In this document: piece after piece, positions 1 to 7,617 of the stretch
How the letters are laid out: each line of letters opens with the position of its first letter
How positions within the stretch are numbered: position 1 is the first letter of the stretch
Source: CAZLPZ01 sp964607245
Lineage (GTDB): Bacteria > Pseudomonadota > Alphaproteobacteria > Micavibrionales > Micavibrionaceae
NCBI GenBank assembly: GCA_964607245.1
Contig: CAZSIB010000005.1
Location: 1 to 64,000, forward strand
DNA: 64,000 bases
Reading direction: 5' to 3'
Program-made: the position numbers and the translations under genes
Notes under the pieces: generated by a model
Told to the model about the DNA's origin: nothing
The model's database searches: none
The model's input: only the letters and a program-made list of their open reading frames with translations

Positions 1-149
1 CTGATCTTCACGTCTTCGCCGGAAATCAAGCGGTTCCCCATTTCGACGAACAGTGTGCGGACGAGATCCGCGGACTCATTCCGTGAGAGGCCCAGTTGTT
101 CGTAAACGGCCTCGGCCAGATCGGCGCGGGTAATCGTACGTTCGGACAT
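1..149 (-). CDS. ihfA: Integration host factor subunit alpha (5' part, runs off left edge)
   Basis: The reverse strand from 149 opens with MSERTITRADLAEAVYEQLG and continues as an HU/IHF N-terminal helical body, cut at about residue 49 by the window edge. The TRADLAEAVY and GLSRNESADLV stretches are typical of alphaproteobacterial IhfA rather than HU. The subunit is known to pair with IhfB to bend DNA at specific sites, supporting recombination, replication and promoter architecture. The DNA-binding beta arms lie outside the window. It is divergent from the metalloprotease gene at 418, so its promoter lies in 150-417. Confidence 0.85.
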   Translation of the reverse strand, partial: MSERTITRADLAEAVYEQLGLSRNESADLVRTLFVEMGNRLISGEDVKI

Positions 150-417
150 GCGATAAATCCTTCAGCATTTTAATGAATAACAGATCGATTTGTATGATGG
201 CATCCTATGCGCGGGATGCTGCAAAGAGTCAACCGTAAAAACAGCATTTTTCCCAAGATATCAACAGGCTGGGGGAGGGTATTAAACCACATGACATTGA
301 GGCATAAACTTTATATTTATCATAATTAGACTAAATTTAGTTTTATGGGGTGGGCCCTCATTTTCTGCGGCAGAATAAGCATTGGTTTTATAAATCAATG
401 CCCGTAATCTTGATCGT
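150..417. promoter_or_regulatory. Divergent intergenic region ihfA / M48 protease
   Basis: A 268-bp gap with no convincing gene. It holds an A+T-rich stretch with the 12-bp palindrome ACTAAATTTAGT (about 331-342). A small inverted repeat GCATTG...CAATGC lies at about 379-401, shortly before the protease start. Both divergent promoters must lie here. I could not identify a specific operator. Confidence 0.4.
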
Positions 418-1800
418 ATGACTCGTTTGTTTATTTTGTTTTGTGTGCTTTGTTCTCTGCTCATTTTTCCAGTGGGCCACGTTCTGGCAGGCGATCAAGA
501 TCGCCCGGTGTTGATTCGTGACGCCGAAATTGAGCGGATGCTCGAAGAATGGTCGTCGCCTGTGATCCGTGCGGCCGGGCTTGATCCCGTCAGTGTCAAG
601 ATTATTTTGGTTCAAAACTCGGATATGAATGCCTTTGTCGCGGGGGGGCAGAATATTTTTCTTTATACCGGGCTTTTAACCAAGACAGAAAATCCAAGTG
701 AAGTGTTGGGCGTTATCGCACATGAGCTTGGGCACATTGCTGGGGGGCATTTGGCGCGCGGGCGGGTGCAGATGGAGCGTGCATCCTATGAAACCATGCT
801 GGGGACCTTGCTGGGGGTGGGCGTTGCGGTTGCCACCGGATCGGGACAGGCCGGGATGGCGGTGATGGGCGGGGCAGGCACCGTAGCGCAGCAAAATTTT
901 TTATCCTTTAGCCGCATTCAGGAATCATCCGCCGACCAAGCGGGGTTACGGTTTTTATCGGGAGCCGGAATTGACCCATCGGGTCTTGTCACATTTTTGG
1001 ACAAGTTAGAGGACCAAGAACTTTTGCCCGCGTCAGAGCAAAACCAATATGTGCGGACACACCCGATTTCGCGTGACCGGATTGATGCCCTGACATCGTC
1101 GATTGCGGTACGTCAGGTCAGAAAAAATGCTGAGGCCCCCGCCTCTTGGCGTGATATGCATGCGCGGATGCGCGCGAAATTGATTGGGTTTATCACGCCC
1201 GAGCAGGTCGATTGGGTGTACCCCAAGACGGCAACGGGAATCGATGCAGGTTACGCGCGGACGATTGCGGATTACCGGACCCATCATATTGACCGCGCTC
1301 TTTCTGGCGTCGATGCGTTGCTGGCCCGTGAACCCAAAAATCCTTATTTTCATGAACTGAAAGGCCAGATGCTCCTCGATTTTGGTCGGGTTGATCCGGC
1401 GATCACCGCTTATTCCCGCGCGGTGGATTTGGCACCCAAGGAACCTCTGTTGCGGTTGGCTTTGGCCCAGGCGCTCCTGCAAAAGCCGGGAACGGATGCG
1501 GGCATCGTCCGTCGTGCGCGTGATCTTTTGGAACAGGTCCGATCGGATGAGGGGCGGAATCCACGGCTCTATCGGTTTTTGGCAACGGCCTATGGGCGTT
1601 TAGGGGAGGCGGCAGCGGCGCAAGCGATGCTTGCTGAAGAAGCATTTTTGCAAGGGCGGTATGCCGAGGCGCGGCGCCTTGCGGTGCAGGCGAAAAAAGG
1701 GCTTGTTGCTTCGTCGCGGTTGGCCCGGGGTGTTGATGATCTACTGAGCGCCCTGGATCAGCGGGAGAAAAAGAAAGAAAAGAAAGATGACGGGGAATAA
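418..1800 (+). CDS. Periplasmic M48 metalloprotease with TPR domain (BepA/YfgC-like)
   Basis: A 460-aa protein with an N-terminal signal peptide (residues 1-24, ending near HVLAG). The zinc site is HELGH at residues 102-106, and the third ligand is probably E169 in ESSAD. The C-terminal half (about 270-440) is helical and TPR-like. BepA-type proteins are periplasmic and either degrade or help assemble outer-membrane beta-barrel proteins such as LptD. The 460-aa length and the peptidase-plus-TPR order match that family. The lysine-rich end (REKKKEKKDD) is a low-complexity tail. A short hairpin GCGTGGG...CCCACGC (1803-1819) follows the stop and overlaps the end of the convergent ABC gene. Family assignment is firm; the specific role is inferred. 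Confidence 0.88.
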   Translation: MTRLFILFCVLCSLLIFPVGHVLAGDQDRPVLIRDAEIERMLEEWSSPVIRAAGLDPVSVKIILVQNSDMNAFVAGGQNIFLYTGLLTKTENPSEVLGVIAHELGHIAGGHLARGRVQMERASYETMLGTLLGVGVAVATGSGQAGMAVMGGAGTVAQQNFLSFSRIQESSADQAGLRFLSGAGIDPSGLVTFLDKLEDQELLPASEQNQYVRTHPISRDRIDALTSSIAVRQVRKNAEAPASWRDMHARMRAKLIGFITPEQVDWVYPKTATGIDAGYARTIADYRTHHIDRALSGVDALLAREPKNPYFHELKGQMLLDFGRVDPAITAYSRAVDLAPKEPLLRLALAQALLQKPGTDAGIVRRARDLLEQVRSDEGRNPRLYRFLATAYGRLGEAAAAQAMLAEEAFLQGRYAEARRLAVQAKKGLVASSRLARGVDDLLSALDQREKKKEKKDDGE

Positions 1801-1807
1801 GCGTGGG

Positions 1808-2566
1808 CTATCCCACGCTGCGCGCGACGTCTAAAAATTTTGCGAGGCGATCGGTTTGGGGGGTCTGCAGAATGGCGGCCTTGCCCATTTCAATGATCCG
1901 TCCTTCGTCCATAAAAATCACCTGGTCTGCCGCTCGTGTGGCAAACCCGATGTGATGGGTGATCAAGAACACGCCGATCCCGCGCTCTTTCAAATGCGTG
2001 AGTTTGGTTAAGATGCGCGCGGTTTGTTCGATATCGAGGGCCGAGGTAATCTCATCAAGCAGCACATAGCGCGGGTTTAAAATAAGCGCGCGGGCGAGCG
2101 CCACGCGTTGCCGTTGTCCGACGGATGCCTCGTTCGGGAAATGATCGATAAAATCGTCCATTTCGAAAAATTTAATGAGGCCCGCGATATCCGTATCGGC
2201 GTTGGGGTTCACGTTCCGCGCGGGCAGCATGATGTTTTCGCGTAAACTTAAATGCGGCCAGAGAAACAGCGATTGAAACACCGCCGTGACCGACGGCCAG
2301 GGACTTTGGCCCCTCTCCCCTTGTGGGAGAGGGGGGCGCGTGCTTACGCGCGGGGTGAGGGGGCCAAATTCGTACACTTGATCATCAATCGTGACCGTGC
2401 CGCTGTCGGGTGGATCAAGAAGGGCAAGTGCACGTAAAAGCGTCGTTTTTCCGGTGCCCGACGGCCCAATCACACAGGTGATTGACCCCGGCGCGATATC
2501 AAGCGTGATCTCGCGCAAGATATGGTGCGCACCGAATGATTTATGGAGAGACCGGGCGGAGAGCAT
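1808..2566 (-). CDS. Polar amino-acid ABC transporter, ATP-binding subunit, with an internal palindromic repeat
   Basis: I place the start at MLSARSLHKSFG (2566). Its ATG lies one base after the TGA of the upstream binding-protein gene, and the longer frame would lie inside that gene. Walker A is GPSGTGKTT, followed by the Q-loop (AVFQS), the signature motif (SVGQRQRVALARAL; S-V-G-Q instead of LSGGQ), Walker B (YVLLDEITSALD) and the switch histidine (ITHHIGFA). The protein energises import with the permease and binding protein encoded just upstream. Between the first beta-sheet region and the Q-loop it carries about 20 extra residues (PLTPRVSTRPPLPQGERGQS) that are the translation of a palindromic repeat (2308-2365). 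Such repeats are normally intergenic. Whether the ATPase still works is not known; all its catalytic motifs are intact. Confidence 0.9.
   Translation of the reverse strand: MLSARSLHKSFGAHHILREITLDIAPGSITCVIGPSGTGKTTLLRALALLDPPDSGTVTIDDQVYEFGPLTPRVSTRPPLPQGERGQSPWPSVTAVFQSLFLWPHLSLRENIMLPARNVNPNADTDIAGLIKFFEMDDFIDHFPNEASVGQRQRVALARALILNPRYVLLDEITSALDIEQTARILTKLTHLKERGIGVFLITHHIGFATRAADQVIFMDEGRIIEMGKAAILQTPQTDRLAKFLDVARSVG
2308..2365. repeat. Palindromic intergenic-type repeat lying inside a coding sequence
   Basis: A 58-bp composite palindrome. The outer arms are GGCCCCTC and GAGGGGGCC. Inside are one hairpin CTCTCCCC/GGGAGAG and a second, CGCG...CGCG. It resembles the dispersed CCCTCTCCC...GGGTGAGGGG elements common between genes of proteobacteria. 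Here it is read in frame by the ABC ATPase gene. A relative lies at 6961-7005. Confidence 0.75.
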
Positions 2567-2567
2567 G

Positions 2568-3416
2568 TCAGGGCATGGCCGTATAGGGTTTCGCAACCCG
2601 CAAATAAGTTTTCCCGGGCTCAGGTTCCCATTTGCGGAGGATACGGTCCATTTCTCCATTATAATGCATTTCCTCGATCGCGAGATTTAGAAAATTAAGG
2701 AGTGCGTCATCTCCGCGGTGTAAGGCCATTGGGAATTGTTGCACTTTTATTGGGGGAACGCTTGTTATAATTTTTATCTTATCTTCATTATTGTCATTCC
2801 ATTGCTTTACAGCGTTGAGATCAGCTTGTTGCATATCGGCTTTTTTATTCACAACGGACATGACTAAGGCCATTGTGTCTGACTCTGGCGAAAGAACTAA
2901 ATGCTTTGCATTTGGGAATGTGGCATGGGCCAATATCGATGTAATATTACCCTCTTGAGAGACAACGGTCACGTCGGGTTGATTGAATCTTTCCCGATCA
3001 GTGATGTTATCAAATCGTGTATCGTCTATCCGAACAACAGGATAAAGGCCGGAAAAAAACATCGGGGTTGTAAAAGAAGATACGCGCGCCATGGGCAATT
3101 CAGGCCACATTGGGGTGCAAATTACATCCACCCGATTTGATTGGAGAACAGGCACCCAATTCCCAAATGTAACCTCTTCTGTCCACTCTACTTTTAATGA
3201 AGCACGATCAGCGATATAGTTCATGGTATCCACCGAGATACCCGACATTTTCCCGGTATTCGGATCCTTATACGTCATCGGCGGGAAGACATAGTACCCG
3301 CACCGGATCGTGCCCGTGCGCAAGATGCGGTCAAAGGTGGATTCTTTATCCTTGGCGAGGGTTGGGTTCACAAACGCGATGTAGGCGGCCGCAAGAAGTA
3401 ATAAAAATCTCATCAT
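2568..3416 (-). CDS. Amino-acid ABC transporter periplasmic binding protein (SBP family 3)
   Basis: A 282-aa protein with a signal peptide (MMRFLLLLAAAYIAFVNPTLA). It then has the family-3 solute-binding fold: GTIRCGYYVFPPMTY, a GISVDTMNYIADR segment and a later RVDVICTPMWP segment. This fold binds polar amino acids or related small ligands in the periplasm and hands them to the permease. Two adjacent ATGs are possible (3416 or 3413); an AAGGGG ribosome-binding site lies just upstream. It begins 9 bp after the permease gene and ends one base before the ATPase start, so the three form one operon. The ligand cannot be told from sequence. Confidence 0.88.
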   Translation of the reverse strand: MMRFLLLLAAAYIAFVNPTLAKDKESTFDRILRTGTIRCGYYVFPPMTYKDPNTGKMSGISVDTMNYIADRASLKVEWTEEVTFGNWVPVLQSNRVDVICTPMWPELPMARVSSFTTPMFFSGLYPVVRIDDTRFDNITDRERFNQPDVTVVSQEGNITSILAHATFPNAKHLVLSPESDTMALVMSVVNKKADMQQADLNAVKQWNDNNEDKIKIITSVPPIKVQQFPMALHRGDDALLNFLNLAIEEMHYNGEMDRILRKWEPEPGKTYLRVAKPYTAMP

Positions 3417-3425
3417 TGTTCCCCT

Positions 3426-4091
3426 TTATCGTTCCGATAGATTGCGCGTAAAGCGTGATTTAAGCCAATAGGCAAAGCCGTTAATCGGGATGCACACGGC
3501 CAGGAAAAAGAAACCCAGCGCGGTATAAATCTCAATGGGTCTGTAAATTTGCGCGTTGATGCGTTGGGCCACGCGAAAGATTTCTTCGACCGAAATTAAA
3601 CTGGCAAAGAGGGAGGTGTGGAGCATGGCCACTTGAAGGAAAATGAGCCCAGGCAGGATTTCGCGCAAAATCAACGGAATTTGAATTTTAAAGAAAGTTT
3701 GCCGTTCAGAGAGGCCCGTCACGCGCGCGGCGGTTAAATATTGCTGGGGGAAATCGACAAGCGCGCCGCGTACGATATCGGCGACGCCAAAAATATTGAC
3801 GATCGAGAGGGTAAAGGCCGCGGTGTAAAACGGGTTGATGACCACATCAAATACCGCCTGGGCCGGGTAATGAAGCCAGAACAGAAACACCAACAGCGGG
3901 ATACTGCCCAATAAAAACGACACGCTGCGCGAGGGAAAACCGATCAAGGCGCGGTGCCGCCATCCGGCAAACCCCAGCGCAGTCCCAAAGACAATGCCGC
4001 ATCCCCAGATCACCGCGCAAAGTTGAAGCGTGACGGCGAGGCCCTGAAGAAAGGCGGGGTAATAGGTGAGAAGGATATCCAAAACCGACAT
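3426..4091 (-). CDS. Amino-acid ABC transporter permease (His/Glu/Gln/Arg type)
   Basis: A 221-aa membrane protein with about five hydrophobic segments. It opens with a periplasmic-to-membrane segment (YYPAFLQGLAVTLQLCAVIW) typical of this family. The EAA-like loop that contacts the ATPase is around RVTGLSERQTFFKIQIPL. It is the first gene of the three-gene uptake operon on the minus strand. Only one permease gene is present, so the channel is probably a homodimer. Confidence 0.88.
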   Translation of the reverse strand: MSVLDILLTYYPAFLQGLAVTLQLCAVIWGCGIVFGTALGFAGWRHRALIGFPSRSVSFLLGSIPLLVFLFWLHYPAQAVFDVVINPFYTAAFTLSIVNIFGVADIVRGALVDFPQQYLTAARVTGLSERQTFFKIQIPLILREILPGLIFLQVAMLHTSLFASLISVEEIFRVAQRINAQIYRPIEIYTALGFFFLAVCIPINGFAYWLKSRFTRNLSER

Positions 4092-4172
4092 GCGGCTATT
4101 GTATCGGTATTTTAATAATAGGGCAACTCGTTTTCCCGGAAAGAAAACAACAGATCAACGGGGTAGGATGTT

Positions 4173-4793
4173 TTATTTAAACAATGCGTCGATATCGTCT
4201 TGGTTGGAAAGTTTATGCGGATCCAAATCCGGCAGAGCGGCGGCCTGGGCGTCCACTTTCATCAAGTCAACATCAACCCCCATGCGCTTTAACATTTCGG
4301 AGAGTTCGGCTTCGGCCTTGCGAATATTTTCAAGTGTTTTTCCGATACGTTGACCTGTTAAATCTTGGAACGCGCACGCCGTTAAAATATCGTCTGTTTT
4401 CTTTTGTACGTTCTGAAATAAACCTTGGCGCGCGGTTTTGTCATTCCAGTCGATGGCATCTTCATGCATCAATTTTGCGATTTGCTCACTGTCGTCCAAA
4501 ATACGATTGGCGGCATCTTCGGTTGTCTTTACAACAGCGTCCAGTTCAACCCCGACATTATGCGGGGACGATCCATCGCCACGGAAACTGATCGCACTTA
4601 AAACCTTTAGAATTTCTCCAAAGCGATCAGCAATATCGCTTTCTGCCATATCCAGCATTTGGCAGGTCGCATGAATTTCTGCCGATACTTCATCAAAGCG
4701 GCGGGCGATAAATTTCTCCATCCGTGCGAGACGCTCGGCCATTTCAAGTACGGGATCAGAGGGAGAATTCGGCGTTGGGGCAGGCGTGGTCAT
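4173..4793 (-). CDS. CheZ-like phosphatase
   Basis: A 206-aa, strongly helical protein. Residues about 135-165 carry ACAFQDLTGQRIGKTL, the signature of CheZ: the phosphatase Asp and Gln are D144 and Q148, almost the positions of E. coli CheZ D143/Q147. The C-terminus ends SNQDDIDALFK, like the peptide by which CheZ docks on CheY. The N-terminal part predicts the long helical hairpin. CheZ removes phosphate from CheY-type response regulators. The ATG at 4793 is chosen over a TTG at 4805. It lies 14 bp after the stop of the unknown gene 4808-5452, so the two are co-transcribed. Classical CheZ is rare in alphaproteobacteria; no other chemotaxis gene is in view, so its target could be a non-chemotactic receiver. 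Confidence 0.75.
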   Translation of the reverse strand: MTTPAPTPNSPSDPVLEMAERLARMEKFIARRFDEVSAEIHATCQMLDMAESDIADRFGEILKVLSAISFRGDGSSPHNVGVELDAVVKTTEDAANRILDDSEQIAKLMHEDAIDWNDKTARQGLFQNVQKKTDDILTACAFQDLTGQRIGKTLENIRKAEAELSEMLKRMGVDVDLMKVDAQAAALPDLDPHKLSNQDDIDALFK

Positions 4794-4807
4794 TTTTCTA
4801 TCCAAAA

Positions 4808-5452
4808 TTAGGTGGGATCGCGCCGTTTAAACGGGATCACATTATCAGGAGCGGTGACGGAGGACACGGACATGGGTGCCGAAACCGAGTGATCCAACGA
4901 GTCAAAGTCAGAGTCCAAAAACATGTCGTCCATTGTTTCGACAAGGGTCTCGGCCACAAGCGCCTGAGCACTGGCCTGCGCCGCAAGGATCATTGCGATC
5001 ACGCGGTACATGTGAGCATCGGCTGGAACAACATCGGCCACAACCGACAAAAGATCACTTAAGGATTCGAGGTCTTCGGGGATCGTTGAGAGAAATTCCA
5101 AATCCGAGCGGTCAAACAAGGACCCGTTTTTGTGCTTTTCCAAGTGGGCCACATAGAGCGGGGCGTAATCTTGAACAATCATTTCCGCCGACATGGCCAA
5201 GATTTCAGCGCAGCGATGCCCTTGTTCACGTAATCTCGCATCGAGCAGCATGGAGGACAGTGCGATAGACAACAACGCCTGATCTGGCGTTTGTGCAGAG
5301 ATCATATCGCAAATTGCCAGACGGTTTTCATCATCCAGCAAGCGCTGATCGTCCAGAACAGACTGGATCGTCACGGGGACCTGAAGCCGGGTAAAGAGCC
5401 GGGCGAGTTGCTGATCGGTCAACATCTGGGCTGGCTTTCGCGTGGGTGTCAT
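4808..5452 (-). CDS. Hypothetical protein co-transcribed with the CheZ-like phosphatase
   Basis: A 214-aa, mainly helical acidic protein with no signal peptide or membrane segment. I do not recognise the family. The core (about 10-170) is a run of Leu/Ala-rich helices. The last 40 residues are Asp/Ser-rich and end in VIPFKRRDPT. Its stop lies 14 bp upstream of the CheZ-like start, so it probably acts in the same signalling process, perhaps as a scaffold or receiver-binding partner (inference only). The start ATG at 5452 has only a weak ribosome-binding site. Confidence 0.65.
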   Translation of the reverse strand: MTPTRKPAQMLTDQQLARLFTRLQVPVTIQSVLDDQRLLDDENRLAICDMISAQTPDQALLSIALSSMLLDARLREQGHRCAEILAMSAEMIVQDYAPLYVAHLEKHKNGSLFDRSDLEFLSTIPEDLESLSDLLSVVADVVPADAHMYRVIAMILAAQASAQALVAETLVETMDDMFLDSDFDSLDHSVSAPMSVSSVTAPDNVIPFKRRDPT

Positions 5453-5624
5453 GTGAATAAAACCTATAATCGTTCTTTCAGACTGCCATAGGAATGATTA
5501 GGAAGCGGTTAAAAATCCTCTTGTATGCAGGGGCAGATGTTCCCCTTGCTTTTCCGCGCCAAATCGGCGAGGTTTCGGGCGGTATTATTGGATAAAAATT
5601 ACGTAAATCAAAAAGGAAAAGATC

Positions 5625-6941
5625 ATGACACTCGCTGCGACAGCCACCGCTCAGAATGCGGATTACCACGTGAAAGATATGTCTCTGGCCGCCTGGGGCC
5701 GCAAGGAAATCGCGATTGCCGAAACAGAAATGCCCGGCCTGATGGCAATCCGCGCCGAATACGGCCCGAAACAACCCCTGAAAGGCGCGCGTATTGCGGG
5801 CTGTCTGCACATGACCATCCAAACAGCCGTGCTGATCGAGACGTTAACCGCACTGGGGGCGACCGTGCGCTGGTCGTCCTGCAATATTTTTTCAACCCAA
5901 GACCAGGCCGCCGCCGCGATTGCCGCTGCTGGCATTCCCGTTTTCGCCTGGAAAGGCATGAACGAAGACGAATTTTGGCGCTGCATTGAACAAACCATTT
6001 TTGGACCCAATAATTGGACCCCGAATATGATTTTGGATGATGGCGGTGACTTGACCCTTCTGATGCACCAAAAATATCCCGATATGTTGAAAGACGTGCG
6101 AGGGATCTCAGAAGAGACAACAACCGGTGTCTTGCGCTTGATCGATATGCACCGCAAAGGTGCGCTTAAAGTGCCGTCGTTCAACGTGAATGACAGTGTG
6201 ACGAAATCGAAATTCGACAATTTGTATGGATGCCGCGAATCCTTGGTCGATGGGATCAAACGCGCAACAGATGTTATGATCGCTGGCAAGATCGCCGTTG
6301 TCGCGGGGTTTGGCGATGTGGGGAAAGGATCCGCAGAAAGTTTGCGTTCTCAAGGCGCGCGCGTCATGGTCACGGAAATCGATCCGATCTGTGCGCTTCA
6401 GGCCGCGATGCTGGGGTACCAAGTGGTCACGATGGATGACGCCGCACCGCAAGCGGATATTTTTGTGACCGCCACAGGGAACAAGGATGTCATTACAGTG
6501 GATCACATGCGCGCGATGAAAGACCGCGCGATCGTCTGTAATATTGGGCATTTCGATACCGAGATTCAGGTCGAGGGTCTGCGCAATTTCAAATGGCACA
6601 ACGTGAAACCCCAGGTGGATGAAGTCGAATTTCCAGACGGCAAGCGATTGATCCTCCTTGCCGAAGGGAGGCTTGTGAATTTGGGTTGCGCCACCGGGCA
6701 CCCATCATTCGTCATGTCGGCCTCGTTCAGCAACCAGGTTTTGGCGCAAATCGAACTTTGGACCAATCCCGGCAAATATCCCGTCGGTGTTTATGTTCTC
6801 CCGAAACATCTCGATGAAAAAGTTGCCATGCTGCACCTCGACAAACTGGGGGCGAAATTGACAAAACTCTCCAAAGACCAGGCCGATTATATCGGGGTGG
6901 ATACCGCGGGCCCGTTCAAAAAAGATACGTATCGGTATTAA
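5625..6941 (+). CDS. ahcY: Adenosylhomocysteinase
   Basis: A 438-aa cytosolic enzyme that splits S-adenosylhomocysteine into adenosine and homocysteine, clearing the product of SAM-dependent methylation. Visible motifs are CNIFSTQDQAAAAIA near residue 86, the NAD-binding glycine loop VAGFGDVGKGSA near residue 227, and the conserved C-terminal KDTYRY. An AAGGA ribosome-binding site precedes the ATG. It is followed by the kinase-like gene and divL, the same neighbourhood found in rhizobia. I looked for an SAH or SAM riboswitch in the 172-bp leader and saw none. Confidence 0.97.
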   Translation: MTLAATATAQNADYHVKDMSLAAWGRKEIAIAETEMPGLMAIRAEYGPKQPLKGARIAGCLHMTIQTAVLIETLTALGATVRWSSCNIFSTQDQAAAAIAAAGIPVFAWKGMNEDEFWRCIEQTIFGPNNWTPNMILDDGGDLTLLMHQKYPDMLKDVRGISEETTTGVLRLIDMHRKGALKVPSFNVNDSVTKSKFDNLYGCRESLVDGIKRATDVMIAGKIAVVAGFGDVGKGSAESLRSQGARVMVTEIDPICALQAAMLGYQVVTMDDAAPQADIFVTATGNKDVITVDHMRAMKDRAIVCNIGHFDTEIQVEGLRNFKWHNVKPQVDEVEFPDGKRLILLAEGRLVNLGCATGHPSFVMSASFSNQVLAQIELWTNPGKYPVGVYVLPKHLDEKVAMLHLDKLGAKLTKLSKDQADYIGVDTAGPFKKDTYRY

Positions 6942-6960
6942 GAATAGGCTTTGAGAATTT

Positions 6961-7005
6961 ATCCCCTCTCCCCGTTTTATGGGGGGAGGGTTTGGGCGGA
7001 GGGGT
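6961..7005. repeat. Palindromic repeat downstream of ahcY
   Basis: Outer arms ATCCCCTC and GAGGGGTA enclose a hairpin of CTCTCCCC and GGGGGGAG. It is the same kind of element as the one inside the ABC ATPase (2308-2365), here in its usual intergenic place between ahcY and the next gene. It may also end or stabilise the ahcY transcript. Confidence 0.6.
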
Positions 7006-7031
7006 ACTTCTTTTCAAAGGGAATTAACGTC

Positions 7032-7571
7032 ATGACTCCTCTTGAATCTTTAGGCCCCAGAATATGTATCATCGGCCCAAGCAACGCTGGGAAGTCCACA
7101 CTTGCCGATCTCATCGCCCAAAAAATAGGTGCCACCCCCGTTCATTTAGACCAGCTTGCCCATTATCCAGAGAGTCATTGGCAACGGCGTCCGGATCAAG
7201 AGTTTATAGATCTTCATGGCAAGGAAATTATCCAAGAATCATGGGTGATTGAAGGTAACTATAGCATCTGCATGCCAGAGCGATTTAACCGCGCGAGTGC
7301 AGTCATTTGGCTTGATCCACCGTTAATCGGGTGCACCTGGCGTTATATTTGGCGCAGCTTCTTTGCGAAGCCTGGTCGCATCGGTGGTTTGGCAGGGGCC
7401 AGACATGAATTCAGCTGGGAATTGGTAAAATTCACCTGGACAAAATACCCAAAAAATAAATTGAAATATAAACAACTCTTGAAAAACTTCGACAAGCCAT
7501 TGCTTGTTATTCCCTCTATGCAGCTTTTGAATAGATATACCTCTTTTTGGGGTCTAAAAGAATCCGTTTAA
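7032..7571 (+). CDS. Small P-loop NTPase, FlaR / adenylate-kinase-like
   Basis: A 179-aa protein with Walker A GPSNAGKST near the N-terminus. It then has HLDQLAHYPESHW and WVIEGNYS, the pattern of the family annotated as DNA topology modulation protein FlaR, which resembles adenylate or shikimate kinases. The start at 7032 is supported by an AAGGGA ribosome-binding site. The longer frame from 6951 runs through the palindromic repeat and is not used. It is probably a small-molecule or nucleotide kinase; the substrate is unknown. The C-terminal third is lysine/aromatic-rich. Confidence 0.75.
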   Translation: MTPLESLGPRICIIGPSNAGKSTLADLIAQKIGATPVHLDQLAHYPESHWQRRPDQEFIDLHGKEIIQESWVIEGNYSICMPERFNRASAVIWLDPPLIGCTWRYIWRSFFAKPGRIGGLAGARHEFSWELVKFTWTKYPKNKLKYKQLLKNFDKPLLVIPSMQLLNRYTSFWGLKESV

Positions 7572-7617
7572 CAAAACCCCGGTTTACACCAAGGCTTTGT
7601 TTTGCGACACTGACAAG

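Noticed and set aside
1803..1819. Hairpin between the M48 protease and ABC genes as a terminator
   Set aside because: The stem is present but has no T-run on either strand and overlaps the end of the ABC gene, so I do not call a terminator.
5453..5624. Possible SAH or SAM riboswitch in the ahcY leader
   Set aside because: I looked for the conserved SAH-riboswitch core and for SAM-II/SAM-V pseudoknot sequences and saw none. The stretch has no clear paired structure with a terminator or sequestered ribosome-binding site.
6951..7031. N-terminal extension of the FlaR-like kinase
   Set aside because: The frame is open, but it is the translation of the palindromic repeat at 6961-7005. The ATG at 7032 has its own AAGGGA site and matches the family start.
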